The notes under the pieces: generated by a model
What the model saw: the letters and a program-made list of their open reading frames with translations, nothing else
What the model was told of the DNA's origin: nothing
The model's database searches: none
NCBI GenBank assembly: GCA_027024025.1
Contig: JALVTT010000043.1
Coordinates: forward strand, 1-34,155
Reading direction: 5' to 3'
From: Sedimenticola sp.
Lineage (GTDB): Bacteria; Pseudomonadota; Gammaproteobacteria; Chromatiales; Chromatiaceae
DNA: 34,155 nt
Part shown: positions 1-7,807 of the stretch, piece by piece
Numbering within the stretch: the first letter of the stretch is position 1
How the letters are laid out: each line of letters starts with the position of its first letter
Made by a program: the position numbers and the translations under genes

Positions 1-1029
1 CACCGACGCGGCGCGGTGCGCCAGCAGGGTCCGCAGGTGGCGCAGCTCGGTCTCCGCGTCCATCTGCCAGCGCGCGCGCGCCGCGTCGGTGAGGGTGCTC
101 ATGGGCACCACCACCGGCGCCTTGTTGATGTGCACCTCCTTCAGCGCCAGGCGCTCCACCCCCTCGGGCAGGTCCTCGCTGCGGGTATAGAGCCGCTCGC
201 GCAGGGTCTCGGCGTCCAGTTCCAGCAGGGGCGCGGGATCGGCGCGCAGATCGAACACGATCACGCTGTTGCGGTTGCGCGGGTGCATGGCCAGGGGCAG
301 CACCGCCGCGATGCAGCCCAGGCGCGCGGGATAGCGCGCCGAGACATGCAGCACCGGCTGCCGGGCGCCCGGATCGAGCATGGCCGCCAGGCTACGCTTG
401 TCACGGTGGCTGAACACATAGTCGAACAGGCGCGGCTGGCGCTCGCGCACCAGGCGCGCCAGGGCGATGGTGGCATGCACATCGGCCAGGGCGTCGTGCG
501 CCCCGCTGTGCTCGATGCCGTTGGCCTCGGTCAGCCGTTCCAGGCGGAAGCTGGTCACCCCCGGCTCCTTTTCCGGCCACTCGATGCCGTCGGGACGCAG
601 GGCGTGGGTCAGGCGCACCACGTCGATCAGGTCCCAGCGTGAATTGCCGTTGCGCCACTCGCGCTCATAGGGGTCGAAAAAATTGCGGTACAGCCCGTAG
701 CGGGTGACCTCGTCGTCGAAGCGGATGGTGTTGTAGCCCAGGGCGCAGGTGCCGGGCTGGCTCAGCTCGGCGTGGATGTAGCGAAAGAAGTCGGCCTCCG
801 GCATGCCCTCGGCATGGGCCTGCTGGGGCGAGATGCCGGTCACCATGCAGGCGCCCGGCTGCGGCAGCATGTCGTCGGCGGGCTGGGCGTAGATGACCAG
901 GGGCTCGCCGACCGGATTGAAATCGAGATCGGTGCGCAGACCGGCGAACTGGGCCGCCCGGTCACGCGCCGGATCGGCGCCCCAGGTCTCGTAGTCGTGC
1001 CAGTAGAAGCTTCGGGTTTTGTGGTTCAT
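1..1029 (-). CDS. sbcB: Exodeoxyribonuclease I (3' end of gene outside window)
   Basis: Exonuclease I degrades single-stranded DNA 3'-to-5' in recombination and mismatch repair. The reading frame is open from an ATG at 1029 to the window edge, giving 343 codons. The E. coli enzyme has about 475 residues, so roughly the last quarter is missing. The DEDDh exonuclease signatures are visible: the first acidic motif HDYETWG at residues 11-17, ALGYNTIRFDDE near residue 98, and GAHDALADVHAT near residue 175 with the catalytic His-x4-Asp. The following SH3-like and C-terminal domains are only partly present. The start lies 30 bases beyond the terminator of the ribosomal operon on the same strand, so the gene is probably transcribed independently, although I see no convincing -35/-10 pair in that short gap. 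Family assignment is firm. Confidence 0.95.
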   Translation of the reverse strand, partial: MNHKTRSFYWHDYETWGADPARDRAAQFAGLRTDLDFNPVGEPLVIYAQPADDMLPQPGACMVTGISPQQAHAEGMPEADFFRYIHAELSQPGTCALGYNTIRFDDEVTRYGLYRNFFDPYEREWRNGNSRWDLIDVVRLTHALRPDGIEWPEKEPGVTSFRLERLTEANGIEHSGAHDALADVHATIALARLVRERQPRLFDYVFSHRDKRSLAAMLDPGARQPVLHVSARYPARLGCIAAVLPLAMHPRNRNSVIVFDLRADPAPLLELDAETLRERLYTRSEDLPEGVERLALKEVHINKAPVVVPMSTLTDAARARWQMDAETELRHLRTLLAHRAASV

Positions 1030-1058
1030 GAGCGCATTATCACCGGCCAGACGCGCGA

Positions 1059-1089
1059 AAGGCCACCGGGCGGATCACCCGGTGGCCTT
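1059..1089 (-). terminator. Rho-independent-type terminator after rplS
   Basis: A perfect 12-bp stem (AAGGCCACCGGG paired with CCCGGTGGCCTT) encloses a 7-base loop. It sits 38 bases after the rplS stop codon. In the minus direction the stem runs into TTT then GCGCG, so the U tract is short, but the stem is very GC-rich. It most likely ends the rpsP-rimM-trmD-rplS transcript and separates it from sbcB. Confidence 0.75.
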
Positions 1090-1127
1090 CCGGCCGGGTC
1101 CGCGGGCCGGGCGGCCCGCCGCGCGGC

Positions 1128-1481
1128 TCACTTGTTGGCGATCTTTTCCTTGATGCGGGCGGCCTTGCCGGTACGACCGCGCAGGTAGTACAGCTTGGCG
1201 CGACGCACATCGCCACGACGCTTGACCTCGATGGAGGCGATCTGCGGGCTGTAGGTCTGGAACACGCGCTCCACGCCCTCGCCGTGCGAGATCTTGCGCA
1301 CCGTGAAGGCCGAATTCAGGCCACGGTTGCGCTTGGCGATGCACACGCCTTCGAATGCCTGCAGACGCTCGCGGTTGCCTTCCTTCACCTTCACCTGGAC
1401 CACCACGGTGTCGCCCGGACCGAATACGGGCACCTCTTTGTTCATCTGTTCTGCTTCGAGTTCCTGGATGATGTTGCTCAT
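1128..1481 (-). CDS. rplS: 50S ribosomal protein L19
   Basis: L19 lies at the interface of the 30S and 50S subunits. The protein has 117 residues, close to the 115 of E. coli, and matches the family along its whole length: N-terminal [11 protein letters not shown], the [16 protein letters not shown] strand, [30 protein letters not shown] and the basic C-terminal [16 protein letters not shown] chose the ATG at 1481 over an in-frame upstream ATG at 1508 because it gives the canonical N-terminus and is preceded by CCAGGAGCC, a good ribosome binding site. It is the last gene of the rpsP-rimM-trmD-rplS operon, 42 bases after trmD, and is followed by a strong hairpin terminator. Confidence 0.98.
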   Translation of the reverse strand: MSNIIQELEAEQMNKEVPVFGPGDTVVVQVKVKEGNRERLQAFEGVCIAKRNRGLNSAFTVRKISHGEGVERVFQTYSPQIASIEVKRRGDVRRAKLYYLRGRTGKAARIKEKIANK

Positions 1482-1523
1482 CGACCTGGCTCCTGGTTGA
1501 TGCCTCACGGCATGATCATTGGG

Positions 1524-2267
1524 TTAATCCGTTGCACCCCCGTGGGTGCGTTTGAAATCTTCGAGCAGCGCCTGCTCTTCCTCGCTGAGCCGCCGGTCCC
1601 GCAGCAGGTCCGGGCGTCGCAGCCAGGTCCGGCCCAGTGCCTGCTGCAGGCGCCAGCGCCGGATCTGTTCGTGGTTGCCCGAGGTCAGCACCTCCGGCAC
1701 CCTGCGCCCGAGCACCTCCTCGGGCCGCGTGTAATGCGGGCAGTCCAGCAGGCCCTCGGTGAAGGAATCCTGCTCGGCCGAGTCCGCGTGCCCCAGCGCG
1801 CCGGGCAGCAGGCGGATGATGGCGTCCGCCATCACCATGGCGGGCAGCTCGCCGCCGGACAGGACATAGTCGCCCACCGACCATTCCTCGTCCACCAGGG
1901 CCTCGACCAGGCGTTCGTCCACGCCCTCGTAGCGTCCGGCCACCAGGATCAAGCCGGGCAGCCTTGCCATGCGCCTGGCCGCCTGCTGATCGAAGCGCCG
2001 GCCCTGCGGGCTCAGGTAGATCACCCGGCTGTCCGGGGCCGCCGCGCGCGCCGCCTCTATGGCCGCCTGCAGCGGCTCGACCTTCATGACCATGCCCGGG
2101 CCGCCGCCGTAGGGCCGGTCGTCCACCGTGCGGTGCGCATCGTGCGTGTAATCCCGCGGATTCCACAGCACCAGCTCCGCCAGGCCCTGTTCCAGGGCGC
2201 GCCCGGGGATCCCCTCGCGCAGCGCCTCGAACATGCCGGGAAACAGGCTGACGATATCGAAACGCAT
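1524..2267 (-). CDS. trmD: tRNA (guanine-N1-)-methyltransferase TrmD
   Basis: TrmD methylates G37 of tRNAs with S-adenosylmethionine and so prevents +1 frameshifting. The protein has 247 residues, near the usual 250. It starts [13 protein letters not shown] and carries the SPOUT trefoil-knot motifs: [38 protein letters not shown] and the [14 protein letters not shown] segment containing the catalytic aspartate. The C-terminal helical domain has [20 protein letters not shown]. The frame stays open upstream through rimM in another phase, but the ATG at 2267 gives the family N-terminus. It is 11 bases downstream of rimM and is cotranscribed with it. Confidence 0.98.
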   Translation of the reverse strand: MRFDIVSLFPGMFEALREGIPGRALEQGLAELVLWNPRDYTHDAHRTVDDRPYGGGPGMVMKVEPLQAAIEAARAAAPDSRVIYLSPQGRRFDQQAARRMARLPGLILVAGRYEGVDERLVEALVDEEWSVGDYVLSGGELPAMVMADAIIRLLPGALGHADSAEQDSFTEGLLDCPHYTRPEEVLGRRVPEVLTSGNHEQIRRWRLQQALGRTWLRRPDLLRDRRLSEEEQALLEDFKRTHGGATD

Positions 2268-2278
2268 GCCAGCCCCGG

Positions 2279-2827
2279 CTAGAATTCCGGATCCCAGTCC
2301 ACCCGCATCACGCCGGCGTCCAGATCCACCTCGCGCACCACCTGCTCCCAGACATAGGGGATCAGGCGTTCGCGTTCTCCCTGCACCACCATGACATCGT
2401 TGGCCCCTGTCTCGAACAGGTGGTCCAGCCGTCCCAGCGGCGTGCCGTCCAGGGTCTCGACCCGCAGGCCCTGGAGGTCCGTCCAGTAATACTCGCCCGG
2501 CGTCTCCAGCTCGGGCAGCTGCCCGCGCTCGATGGCGATCTGCGCGCCGATCAGGGATTCGGCCCGGTCGCGATCGTTGCAGCCCTTGAGCTTGAGGACC
2601 ACATAGCGCCCCTGACGCCGGCCACTGGCCAGCTTCCAGCGTTGCCAGCCGCCCTCCAGCCGCAGCCACAGGTGGGCATAGCTGGCGATGTTCTCGCGGG
2701 GCGAGGTGTCGGAATAGACCTTGATCCATCCCTGCAGACCGTGCGCCCCGGTAACGCGACCGAGGGTGACAAGCGCTGTGCCGTCACCCCCGGTACCCTG
2801 CCTTCGTTGTTCGCCCGTTCCGCTCAT
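2279..2827 (-). CDS. rimM: Ribosome maturation factor RimM
   Basis: RimM assists late 30S assembly around S19 and the 16S rRNA 3' domain. The protein has 182 residues and two domains. The N-terminal RimM domain begins at [22 protein letters not shown] (residues 20-41). The C-terminal PRC-barrel runs from about residue 103 ([18 protein letters not shown]) to a terminal RVDWDPEF, which matches the conserved end of the family. The first 17 residues are polar and Gly/Thr-rich and are probably disordered. The gene sits between rpsP (34 bases upstream) and trmD (11 bases downstream), the standard operon order. Confidence 0.97.
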   Translation of the reverse strand: MSGTGEQRRQGTGGDGTALVTLGRVTGAHGLQGWIKVYSDTSPRENIASYAHLWLRLEGGWQRWKLASGRRQGRYVVLKLKGCNDRDRAESLIGAQIAIERGQLPELETPGEYYWTDLQGLRVETLDGTPLGRLDHLFETGANDVMVVQGERERLIPYVWEQVVREVDLDAGVMRVDWDPEF

Positions 2828-2861
2828 GCGGGAAAGATTCGGGCCCCGAACGCCTGCGCGA

Positions 2862-3119
2862 TCAGGCTGCGCTGGCTTCCTTGCGATAGGAATCGACCAG
2901 CTTGGTGGCGCGATCGGTCAGCTTGGCGCCCACCGACACCCAGTAGTCCACGCGCTCCAGGTCGATACGCAGGCCCTCTTCACCCTCGACAGCGATGGGG
3001 TTGTAGAAGCCCAGACGCTCGATGTAGCGGCCACCGCGTGCCCGGCGCGAGTCGGCCGCGACGATGTGATAGAAAGGACGCTTCTTGGCGCCACTTCTGG
3101 CAAGACGAATCGAAACCAT
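2862..3119 (-). CDS. rpsP: 30S ribosomal protein S16
   Basis: S16 is an early-binding 30S assembly protein. The protein has 85 residues against about 82 in E. coli. It begins [20 protein letters not shown] and includes the conserved [21 protein letters not shown] stretch, followed by the [17 protein letters not shown] helix region. It is the first gene of the rpsP-rimM-trmD-rplS operon. A plausible sigma-70 promoter lies about 100 bases upstream (3220-3247). Confidence 0.98.
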   Translation of the reverse strand: MVSIRLARSGAKKRPFYHIVAADSRRARGGRYIERLGFYNPIAVEGEEGLRIDLERVDYWVSVGAKLTDRATKLVDSYRKEASAA

Positions 3120-3219
3120 GTCTATATCAGCCTGTTAGTTCGTTACCGTATCCGCGAAGGGCCCGCCGGCCGCGGCGCACGCGCAGCCGCCGGACGGACC
3201 CCCACGAAGGAAACCGCGT

Positions 3220-3247
3220 ATTCTACGCATATTCTCGGGTTTGTGAA
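3220..3247 (-). promoter_or_regulatory. Probable sigma-70 promoter of the rpsP operon
   Basis: On the minus strand a TTCACA -35 box (3242-3247) and a TAGAAT -10 box (3220-3225) are separated by 16 bases. Each differs from consensus at one position. Local AT content is higher than in the surrounding GC-rich DNA. The -10 box is 100 bases upstream of the rpsP ATG, leaving a leader of roughly 95 bases. Confidence 0.6.
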
Positions 3248-3261
3248 GCCCCAATTCGCTC

Positions 3262-3285
3262 CCGGCCCAGACGACCCGGGGCCGG
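3262..3285 (-). terminator. GC-rich hairpin after the 80-residue gene
   Basis: CCGGCCC (3262-3268) pairs with GGGCCGG (3279-3285) around a 10-base loop, a few bases after the stop codon at 3293. No U tract follows, so it could be a weak or Rho-assisted terminator separating the ffh-side genes from the rpsP promoter. Assignment by position only. Confidence 0.35.
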
Positions 3286-3292
3286 GGCGGCC

Positions 3293-3535
3293 TCAGGCGG
3301 CCTGGTCGCCGTCCTCGAAGCGCTCCGCCCGGCGGCGCACGCGCACCGCCATGTCGGAGATCTCGTCCGCCACCACCTCCAGCTGGTCGAGCACCGCGGT
3401 GCTGATCGCCGACTCGACCATCATGGCCAGCTGTTCCAGCGCCTCGCCGCCGAGGCACTCGCGCGCGGGCTCATCGAGCAGTTCCACGAAGCCCTGGACC
3501 ACGGCCCGGGCACGCTGTTCGTAATGCTGGGTCAT
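3293..3535 (-). CDS. Small conserved-looking hypothetical protein (80 aa)
   Basis: I do not recognise this family. The predicted protein has 80 residues and is strongly acidic and helical. It begins MTQHYEQRARAVVQGFVELLDE and has long amphipathic stretches with a repeated hydrophobic spacing (LEQLAMMVESAISTAVLDQL, then ADEISDMAVRVRRRAERFED). There is no signal peptide or membrane segment. I chose the ATG at 3535 because it follows AAGGGGGAG at good spacing and avoids overlapping ppk2. An upstream in-frame start at 3559 would overlap ppk2 by 11 bases. It follows ppk2 by 13 bases on the same strand and is probably cotranscribed. The good ribosome binding site and operon position argue for a real gene, but its function cannot be inferred. 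Confidence 0.6.
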   Translation of the reverse strand: MTQHYEQRARAVVQGFVELLDEPARECLGGEALEQLAMMVESAISTAVLDQLEVVADEISDMAVRVRRRAERFEDGDQAA

Positions 3536-3548
3536 TTCCCGCTCCCCC

Positions 3549-4508
3549 TTACTGGGCACGCAGACTGGAAGGCACCGAGGCCATGGTGTGCTCGCCCTCC
3601 TCGTAGATGTCCGAGGCGCTGCCCACGATCAGCGGGTCCGGCTCGCCCACCACCTCGTGATCCTTGTTCGGGTAGGGCATCTGCGACAGCAGGAAGCGCA
3701 TGGCGTTGATGCGGGCCCGCTTCTTGTCGTCGGACTTGATCACCGTCCAGGGCGCGTCGGCGGTATCGGTATGGAAGAACATGGCCTCCTTGGCCTCGGT
3801 GTAGTCGTCCCACTTGTCCAGCGAGGCCAGGTCGATGGGGCTGAGCTTCCACTGCTTGAGCGGATCGTGCTCGCGCGCCTTGAAACGCCGCAGCTGCTCG
3901 CCCCGGCTGACCGAGAACCAGAGCTTGAACAGACGGATGCCGCTGCGCACCAGCATGCGCTCGACCTCCGGGGCCTGGCGCAGGAACTCCAGGTATTCGG
4001 TGGCGGAGCAGAAACCCATCACCCGCTCCACCCCGGCCCGGTTGTACCAGGAGCGGTCGAACAGCACGATCTCGCCGGCGCTGGGCAGGTTTTCGATATA
4101 GCGCTGGAAGTACCACTGGCCGCGCTCGCGCTCGGAGGGCTTCTCCAGGGCCACCACCCGGGCGCCACGGGGGTTGAGATGCTCCATGATGCGCTTGATG
4201 GTGCCGCCCTTGCCGGCCGCGTCGCGTCCCTCGAACAGGATCACCACCCGCTCGCCGGTCTCCTTGACCCAGCTCTGCAGCTTGAGCAGCTCGATCTGCA
4301 GCTTGTACTTCTCGGCCTCGTACTCCTTGCGCTTCATCTTCTTCTTGTACGGATAGATGTTGCGCTTGAACAGCTCCTTCAGCGAGGTGCTGGCCAGCTC
4401 GGCCGGGATCCTGACCCCGTTGCGCTTGCCGTTCTTTTTCGCCTTGGCGGACTTGTGCCCCTTCTTCTTTTTCCCTTCATCAACCACTGCGCTGATCGCT
4501 TCCGACAT
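3549..4508 (-). CDS. ppk2: Polyphosphate kinase 2 family protein (PPK2)
   Basis: PPK2 enzymes transfer phosphate between polyphosphate and nucleoside di- or monophosphates. The product has 319 residues. A Lys-rich, probably disordered N-terminus (residues 11-32) precedes the P-loop kinase core: Walker A EGRDAAGKGG at residues 93-102, the lid region KPSERERGQWYFQRY, and Walker B LFDRSWYNRAG near 149-159. The single-domain length and these motifs fit class I PPK2 (ADP or GDP phosphorylation), though the class is inferred. I chose ATG 4508 over an upstream TTG at 4529 because GGGAGC precedes it at suitable spacing. An exopolyphosphatase gene (ppx) also occurs in the window, 23 kb away. The 15-residue tail after the catalytic core is not recognisable. 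Confidence 0.93.
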   Translation of the reverse strand: MSEAISAVVDEGKKKKGHKSAKAKKNGKRNGVRIPAELASTSLKELFKRNIYPYKKKMKRKEYEAEKYKLQIELLKLQSWVKETGERVVILFEGRDAAGKGGTIKRIMEHLNPRGARVVALEKPSERERGQWYFQRYIENLPSAGEIVLFDRSWYNRAGVERVMGFCSATEYLEFLRQAPEVERMLVRSGIRLFKLWFSVSRGEQLRRFKAREHDPLKQWKLSPIDLASLDKWDDYTEAKEAMFFHTDTADAPWTVIKSDDKKRARINAMRFLLSQMPYPNKDHEVVGEPDPLIVGSASDIYEEGEHTMASVPSSLRAQ

Positions 4509-4573
4509 CGTTTTGCTCCCATGAATCAAGGTTCGACCAATCCTTTAAGTATGGTCCAGGATCGGGAAATCTG

Positions 4574-4589
4574 TTTGACGAGCGTCAAA
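4574..4589. promoter_or_regulatory. 16-bp palindrome upstream of ppk2
   Basis: TTTGACG and CGTCAAA are perfect 7-base arms around AG. The site lies between ompA-like and ppk2, 66 bases upstream of the ppk2 ATG. It could be a regulator-binding site or a hairpin in the intergenic transcript. No U tract follows on the minus strand, so terminator function is unlikely. Confidence 0.35.
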
Positions 4590-4620
4590 AAGCCTGTCGT
4601 TGAGGCGGCGCGGGGTCCGC

Positions 4621-5340
4621 TCAGTCCCCGGGGAACTCGAGATGCAGCTCGATGCGGCGGTCACGCCGGTAGTCGGCCCGGCTGCTGCCCGGGGCACGCG
4701 GCACGGTATCGGCCAGGGCGACCGCCTCCAGGCGCTGTCCCGGGAGGCCGTGGCGGCGCAGGTAGCGCAGCACCGCGGTGGCGCGCGCCGCCGACAGCTC
4801 CCAGTTGGTGGGGAACTCACGGGTGTCCTTGAGCGGGCGGGGATCGGTGTGACCCTCGATGCGCAGGCGCCAACCCAAATCGGCCGGCAGCGCCTCCAGG
4901 GCCGCGCGCAGGCCCCGCGCCAAACCGGCCAGGCGCGCCTCGCCCTCGGCCCCCAGGCGCGCCTTGGAGAAGATGAACACCAGATCGGCGGGCACCACCA
5001 CCCGGTCCCGCTCCACCCGGTACACCGGCGAGGCGGGCAGCCGCCGCGCCAGATCCTGGAAGAAGGCCTGGCGGACCTGCCGCTGTTGCCTGGCGCAGGC
5101 GGCGCGCTGCTTGAGCGTCGCCTCCAGGCGGTCGATCAGCCGTGACTGCAGCCGGTTGCGCCGCTCCGCCTCGCCGAGGTCGGCCTGCAGACGCTTGACC
5201 TGCTCGCTGACCTGGGCCAGATAGCCGCGCAGCTTGTGCAGCTCGTCCTGCTGCGCGGCCAGGCCGTCCGGGGCGGCGCAGACCAGCGCGGGCAGGACCA
5301 GCAGCGGGATCAGGCAACAAGAAAGGACACGGCGAATCAA
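4621..5340 (-). CDS. OmpA/MotB-like peptidoglycan-binding protein
   Basis: The 239-residue protein has an N-terminal signal-like hydrophobic segment (about residues 4-22, ending LVCAAP), then a coiled-coil region (about 28-90, rich in Gln, Arg and Leu). The C-terminal OmpA-like domain includes LRIEGHTDPRPL and FPTNWELSAARATAVLRYL, the wording typical of MotB C-termini, and ends RRIELHLEF. It probably sits in the periplasm or outer membrane facing peptidoglycan. It is unlikely to be a stator subunit, because the N-terminal segment looks cleavable and lacks the MotB transmembrane Asp. The apparent start is TTG at 5340, overlapping the ffh stop (TTGA), with GGTGGAGG about nine bases upstream, which suggests translational coupling to ffh. 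Confidence 0.85.
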   Translation of the reverse strand: MIRRVLSCCLIPLLVLPALVCAAPDGLAAQQDELHKLRGYLAQVSEQVKRLQADLGEAERRNRLQSRLIDRLEATLKQRAACARQQRQVRQAFFQDLARRLPASPVYRVERDRVVVPADLVFIFSKARLGAEGEARLAGLARGLRAALEALPADLGWRLRIEGHTDPRPLKDTREFPTNWELSAARATAVLRYLRRHGLPGQRLEAVALADTVPRAPGSSRADYRRDRRIELHLEFPGD

Positions 5341-6707
5341 AAAGGCAGGCCTCCACCCGGCATCCCGGGGAAGCGGCCCTTCATGCCGCGCATCATCTTT
5401 TCCAGGCCGCCGCCCTTCATCTTCTTCATCATCTTCTGCATCTGCATGAACTGCTTGAGCAGCTTGTTGACATCCTGCACCTGGGTGCCGGAACCGGCGG
5501 CGATGCGCTTCTTGCGCGAGCCCTTGATGATGCCGGGAAACTCCCGCTCCTTGGGCGTCATCGAGTTGATAATGGCGATCAGACGGCGGGTCTCGCGGTC
5601 GCCCATCTGGGCCTTGACCGCGTCGGGCACCTTGTTCATCCCCGGCAGCTTGTCCATCAGGCTGGCCATGCCGCCCATGCGCTGCATCTGTTCCATCTGT
5701 TCCTTGAAGTCCTCCAGGGTGAAGCCCTGCCCCTTCTGCAGCTTTTTCGCCAGCCTTTCGGCCTTCTTCCGGTCGACCTTCTGCGTGACCTCCTCGACCA
5801 GGCTGAGCACATCCCCCATGCCGAGGATGCGCGAGGCCACCCGGTCCGGGTGGAAGGGCTCGAGCGCATCGGTCTTTTCGCCCACCCCGAGGAACTTGAT
5901 CGGCTTGCCGGTGATCTGGCGGATGGAGAGCGCGGCGCCGCCGCGCGCGTCGCCGTCGGTCTTGGTCAGGATCACGCCGGTCAGCGGCAGGGCCTGGTCG
6001 AAGGCGCGCGCGGTGTTGGCGGCGTCCTGGCCGGTCATGGCGTCGACCACGAACAGGGTCTCGACCGGCCTGACCGCGGCATGCAGCTCGCGGATCTCGT
6101 CCATCATCTGCTCGTCCACGTGCAGCCGGCCGGCGGTGTCCACCAGCAGGACATCGTAGAAGCCCTTGCGCGCGGCCTCCAGCGCGCCCTGGGCGATCGC
6201 CACCGGCCTCTGCATGGCGTTGGAGGGATGGAAATCCACGCCGACCCCTGCCGCCAGGGTCTTGAGCTGGTCGATGGCGGCGGGGCGGTACACGTCGCAG
6301 CTCACCACCATGACCTTCTTGCGGTCGCGCTCCTTGAGCAGGCGCGCCAGCTTGGCCACGCTGGTGGTCTTGCCCGAGCCCTGCAGGCCGGCGACCATGA
6401 CCACCGCCGGCGGCTGGGCGGCCAGATCGAGACCCTCGTTGGCCTCGCCCATGACCGCCACCAGCTCGTCGTGGACGATCTTGACCAGGGCCTGCCCCGG
6501 GGTGAGGCTTTTCATGACCGCCTCGCCCAGGGCCTTTTCGCGCACCTGGTCCACGAAGGTCTTGACCACCGGCAGGGCCACATCGGCCTCCAGCAGGGCC
6601 ATGCGCACCTCGCGCAGGGTCTCCTTGACGTTGGCCTCGGTTATCCTCCCCTGGCCACGCACCTTGTGCAGTACGTCACCCAGTCTGTCCGAAAGATTCT
6701 GAAACAT
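5337..6707 (-). CDS. ffh: Signal recognition particle protein Ffh
   Basis: Ffh binds 4.5S RNA and targets signal-anchor proteins to FtsY and the Sec translocon. The protein has 456 residues. The N domain starts MFQNLSDRLGDVLHKVRG. The G domain has the P loop GLQGSGKTTSVAKLA (about 105-119), DTAGRLHVD and TKTDGDARGGAALS. The C-terminal M domain is methionine-rich (MEQMQRMGGMASLMDKLPGM). A GTG- or ATG-led extension upstream to 6806 exists in frame, but ATG 6707 gives the family N-terminus. The tail ends in a Gly/Met/Pro-rich segment as usual. A -10-like TATAAT lies 32 bases upstream. The divergent ypjD-type gene is the common gammaproteobacterial neighbour. Confidence 0.98.
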   Translation of the reverse strand: MFQNLSDRLGDVLHKVRGQGRITEANVKETLREVRMALLEADVALPVVKTFVDQVREKALGEAVMKSLTPGQALVKIVHDELVAVMGEANEGLDLAAQPPAVVMVAGLQGSGKTTSVAKLARLLKERDRKKVMVVSCDVYRPAAIDQLKTLAAGVGVDFHPSNAMQRPVAIAQGALEAARKGFYDVLLVDTAGRLHVDEQMMDEIRELHAAVRPVETLFVVDAMTGQDAANTARAFDQALPLTGVILTKTDGDARGGAALSIRQITGKPIKFLGVGEKTDALEPFHPDRVASRILGMGDVLSLVEEVTQKVDRKKAERLAKKLQKGQGFTLEDFKEQMEQMQRMGGMASLMDKLPGMNKVPDAVKAQMGDRETRRLIAIINSMTPKEREFPGIIKGSRKKRIAAGSGTQVQDVNKLLKQFMQMQKMMKKMKGGGLEKMMRGMKGRFPGMPGGGLPF

Positions 6708-6738
6708 GTTGCGCTCACGAAGCGTTGATGTGGCAGCC

Positions 6739-6744
6739 ATTATA
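6739..6744 (-). promoter_or_regulatory. Perfect TATAAT -10 element upstream of ffh
   Basis: A perfect TATAAT hexamer on the minus strand lies 32 bases before the ffh ATG. No acceptable -35 hexamer is present at 16-18 bases upstream, where the sequence is GC-rich, so it may depend on an activator or be fortuitous. Confidence 0.45.
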
Positions 6745-6855
6745 GTGCCTGCGGCTCCGGGCCGGGGGATAAGATGGGCCACCCGGGACGGCCTTATCGG
6801 AGACACCGCAGGCTGACAAGGGGTTCTTGAACCTCGATCTTGCCAGGGATGTCTC

Positions 6856-6906
6856 TGGGAGCGCCGGCGTCCCGCCGGCCGGGCCGCCAGGATGGCGGCG
6901 CTCCCA
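6856..6906. repeat. REP-like element able to fold as a three-way junction
   Basis: This 51-base segment has a nested inverted-repeat design. Outer arms TGGGAGC (6856-6862) and GCTCCCA (6900-6906) enclose two perfect hairpins. The first is GCCGGC-GTCCC-GCCGGC (6863-6879). The second is GCCGCCA-GGA-TGGCGGC (6883-6899). It lies in the intergenic region between the divergent ffh and ypjD-type genes. The layout resembles bacterial REP/BIME-type dispersed repeats, but copy number cannot be judged because no second copy is visible in this window. Confidence 0.65.
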
Positions 6907-6990
6907 CTCCCGGGAGGTTGCCGACACCCGGGGCACGGCGTGATCGCCGCCGCTGCATTGCGGCCCGGTCTGTGCCATCATTCGCAGGCC

Positions 6991-7800
6991 ATGAACGAGA
7001 CATTCCTGACCATCGCCGCCACTGCCCTCTATCTGGGGGCCACTGTGCTGATCGTGCTCCAGCTGTACCGAGGCAGCGAGTACGCGGGCGGCCAGCGCCC
7101 CGCCATCCTGGCAGCCGGATTCGCCGCGCTGGCGCTGCATGGTCTACTCCTGTACAGCGAGCTGTTGACCGCGCAGGGGATCAACCTCAGCTTCTTCAAC
7201 GCCGCCTCGCTCACGGCCTGGATGATCAGCGCCCTGCTGCTGGTGTCCGCCCTGGGCAAGCCGGTCGAGACGCTGGGCCTGGTGGTCTTCCCCCTGGCCT
7301 GCGCCTCGATGCTGGCCGACCTGGGCTTTCCCGGGCGCCACATGCTGGCCGACGAGGCCAACTGGGAGCTGCGCCTGCATGTGACGGTCAGCATCCTCGC
7401 CTATGCCATGCTCACCCTGGCCTCGGTGCAGGCCCTGCTGCTGGCCTTCCAGGACCGCAAGCTGCGCTCCCATCATCCGGGCGGCGTGGCGCGCGCCCTG
7501 CCGCCGCTGCAGACCATGGAATCGCTGCTGTTCGAGATGATCGGCCTGGGCTTCGTGCTGCTGTCGCTGTCGCTGCTCAGCGGCTTTCTCTATCTGGACG
7601 ACATGTTCGCCCAGCATGTGGCGCACAAGACCCTGCTCTCGATCATCGCCTGGATCGTGTTCGCCGCCCTGCTGTGGGGACGCTACCGCTTCGGCTGGCG
7701 CGGCGCCACCGCGATCCGCTGGACCCTGAGCGGCTTCGTGCTGCTGATGCTGGCTTATTTCGGCAGCAAGGCCATCCTGGAACTGGTGCTGCACCGCTGA
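6991..7800 (+). CDS. ypjD: CcsA/YpjD-family inner membrane protein
   Basis: The 269-residue protein is almost entirely hydrophobic, with about eight predicted membrane helices (for example residues 4-22, 34-54, 66-86, 127-150, 178-200, 214-231, 246-262). It resembles the CcmC/CycK/CcsA cytochrome c assembly family as found in YpjD. Conserved histidines appear in ANWELRLHVTVSILAYAML and QHVAHKTLLSIIAWIVF, where family members coordinate heme. The tryptophan-rich WWD motif of true heme exporters is not evident, so a general role in heme handling or membrane biology is safer than a specific cytochrome maturation claim. I chose the ATG at 6991 because it gives a membrane-helix start. The frame extends upstream through the repeat element. 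It is divergent from ffh, as in many gammaproteobacteria. Confidence 0.85.
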   Translation: MNETFLTIAATALYLGATVLIVLQLYRGSEYAGGQRPAILAAGFAALALHGLLLYSELLTAQGINLSFFNAASLTAWMISALLLVSALGKPVETLGLVVFPLACASMLADLGFPGRHMLADEANWELRLHVTVSILAYAMLTLASVQALLLAFQDRKLRSHHPGGVARALPPLQTMESLLFEMIGLGFVLLSLSLLSGFLYLDDMFAQHVAHKTLLSIIAWIVFAALLWGRYRFGWRGATAIRWTLSGFVLLMLAYFGSKAILELVLHR

Positions 7801-7807
7801 GCCGGCC

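Noticed and set aside
1036-1041. GATAAT as a -10 element for sbcB
   Set aside because: It is only about six bases from the ATG, would require a leaderless mRNA, and has no -35 partner.
4621-5340. Reading the OmpA-like protein as a flagellar stator subunit MotB
   Set aside because: The C-terminal wording is MotB-like, but the N-terminus looks like a cleavable signal, the transmembrane Asp is missing and there is no motA partner.
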